Positions 5,228 to 5,338 of a stretch of 5,338 nucleotides of DNA are shown piece after piece. Numbering within the stretch: the stretch's first letter is position 1; each line of letters starts with the position of its first letter. The position numbers and the translations under genes are program-made. The stretch comes from Candidatus Wallbacteria bacterium (lineage in GTDB: Bacteria; Muiribacteriota; JAQTZZ01). The stretch covers positions 1 to 5,338 of the forward strand of contig JAQTRI010000275.1 of NCBI GenBank assembly GCA_028711905.1, in the 5' to 3' direction. The notes under the pieces are model-generated. The model saw only the letters and a program-made list of their open reading frames with translations. It did not search any database and had not been told where the DNA came from.

Positions 5228-5262
5228 AAATCCCAATGAAGTCGGAAAACAAAAATCCCAAT
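5228..5262 (-). repeat. Short direct repeat ATTGGGATTT, two copies
   Basis: Identical ten-base units lie at 5262-5253 and 5237-5228 on the minus strand, 25 bases apart start to start. They sit between the terminator and the relic enzyme tail. Similar GGGATTT-rich filler is found between genes in some genomes; two copies are too few to define a repeat family. Confidence 0.35.
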
Positions 5263-5270
5263 CCTGCTGG

Positions 5271-5317
5271 AAAAGAAAAGTTCCTTTGGGGTAATCTCGC
5301 GAAAACCCCAAAGGAAC
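5271..5317 (-). terminator. Intrinsic terminator for a minus-strand gene beyond the right edge
   Basis: On the minus strand GTTCCTTTGGGGT (5317-5305) and ACCCCAAAGGAAC (5292-5280) form a perfect 13-base-pair stem with a 12-base loop. TTTTCTTTT (5279-5271) follows at once. This is a classic Rho-independent terminator in that direction. The gene it would serve lies to the right of the window. It would also shield mntA-hepT from read-through and is consistent with that pair having its own promoter. Confidence 0.8.
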
Positions 5318-5338
5318 AAACACAAAATGATCAACAGG

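Larger units (their letters stand above)
5002..5338. other. Gene-poor right end with remnants and a terminator
   Basis: No complete gene is visible here. On the minus strand the stretch holds a terminator hairpin near the right edge, two ATTGGGATTT direct repeats and a 25-codon enzyme tail. Between 5002 and 5148 I see no promoter or gene I can support. A 15-codon frame on the plus strand (5095-5142, with AGGAGA just before its ATG) is too short and too plain to call. The open minus-strand frames across 5117-5334 run straight through the terminator and read as low-complexity, Phe-rich and Trp-containing sequence, so they are not called as genes. Confidence 0.55.

Noticed and set aside
5117..5323. 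68-codon minus-strand frame
   Set aside because: It reads through a strong terminator and uses a different frame from the recognisable enzyme tail.
1..5338. CRISPR array, tRNA, rRNA, integrase or insertion sequence ends
   Set aside because: No repeat-spacer pattern, no tRNA-like cloverleaf, no transposase or integrase motifs and no flanking terminal repeats were found by eye.

Overview
The window is a short bacterial accessory region, probably a small defence or toxin-antitoxin island. Genes carry Shine-Dalgarno sites and sigma70-like promoters. No housekeeping gene or RNA gene is complete here, so the phylum cannot be fixed. Repeated ATPases of the AAA/DUF4143 kind, HEPN/MNT pairs and many gene remnants fit a genome rich in mobile accessory DNA. 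The rloAB block and its upstream control region are visibly AT-richer than the flanking genes, which suggests separate acquisition.

Layout from left to right: (1) 2-415, plus strand, the C-terminal part of a DUF4143-type ATPase whose N-terminus lies outside the window. (2) 417-514, plus strand, a probable frameshifted tail of an Rpn-type PD-(D/E)XK protein. (3) 518-1687, minus strand, a complete second DUF4143-type ATPase, tail-to-tail with the first; its promoter appears to place the mRNA start at the ATG. (4) 1688-2027, a divergent control region with three inverted repeats and a consensus -10 box. (5) 2028-3963, plus strand, the overlapping pair rloA (AAA15 ABC-like ATPase) and rloB (predicted Toprim-like nuclease). 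(6) 3980-4150, plus strand, a 56-codon remnant of the N-terminus of a type I restriction subunit HsdR with its ribosome binding site intact. (7) 4236-4899, minus strand, the toxin-antitoxin pair mntA-hepT. (8) 4900-5001, minus strand, an N-terminal remnant that looks like a DUF2779 protein and now carries the apparent mntA promoter. (9) 5149-5317, minus strand, a remnant tail of an alkaline-phosphatase-superfamily enzyme (phosphoglycerate mutase or sulfatase) and an intrinsic terminator for a gene beyond the right edge.

Two working systems can be proposed. RloA and RloB should act together as an ATPase-nuclease anti-phage module of the AbiL/RloAB kind. The HsdR remnant directly behind rloB suggests that the pair once sat inside a type I restriction-modification operon, a setting known for rlo genes. 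MntA should adenylylate and silence the HEPN ribonuclease HepT. The most unusual points are the Asn that replaces the usual switch histidine of RloA, the truncated hsdR, the mntA promoter placed inside a foreign coding remnant, and remnants of unrelated genes at most of the junctions. I do not see a wholly unknown system. The novelty lies in the arrangement and in these individual departures from the families.
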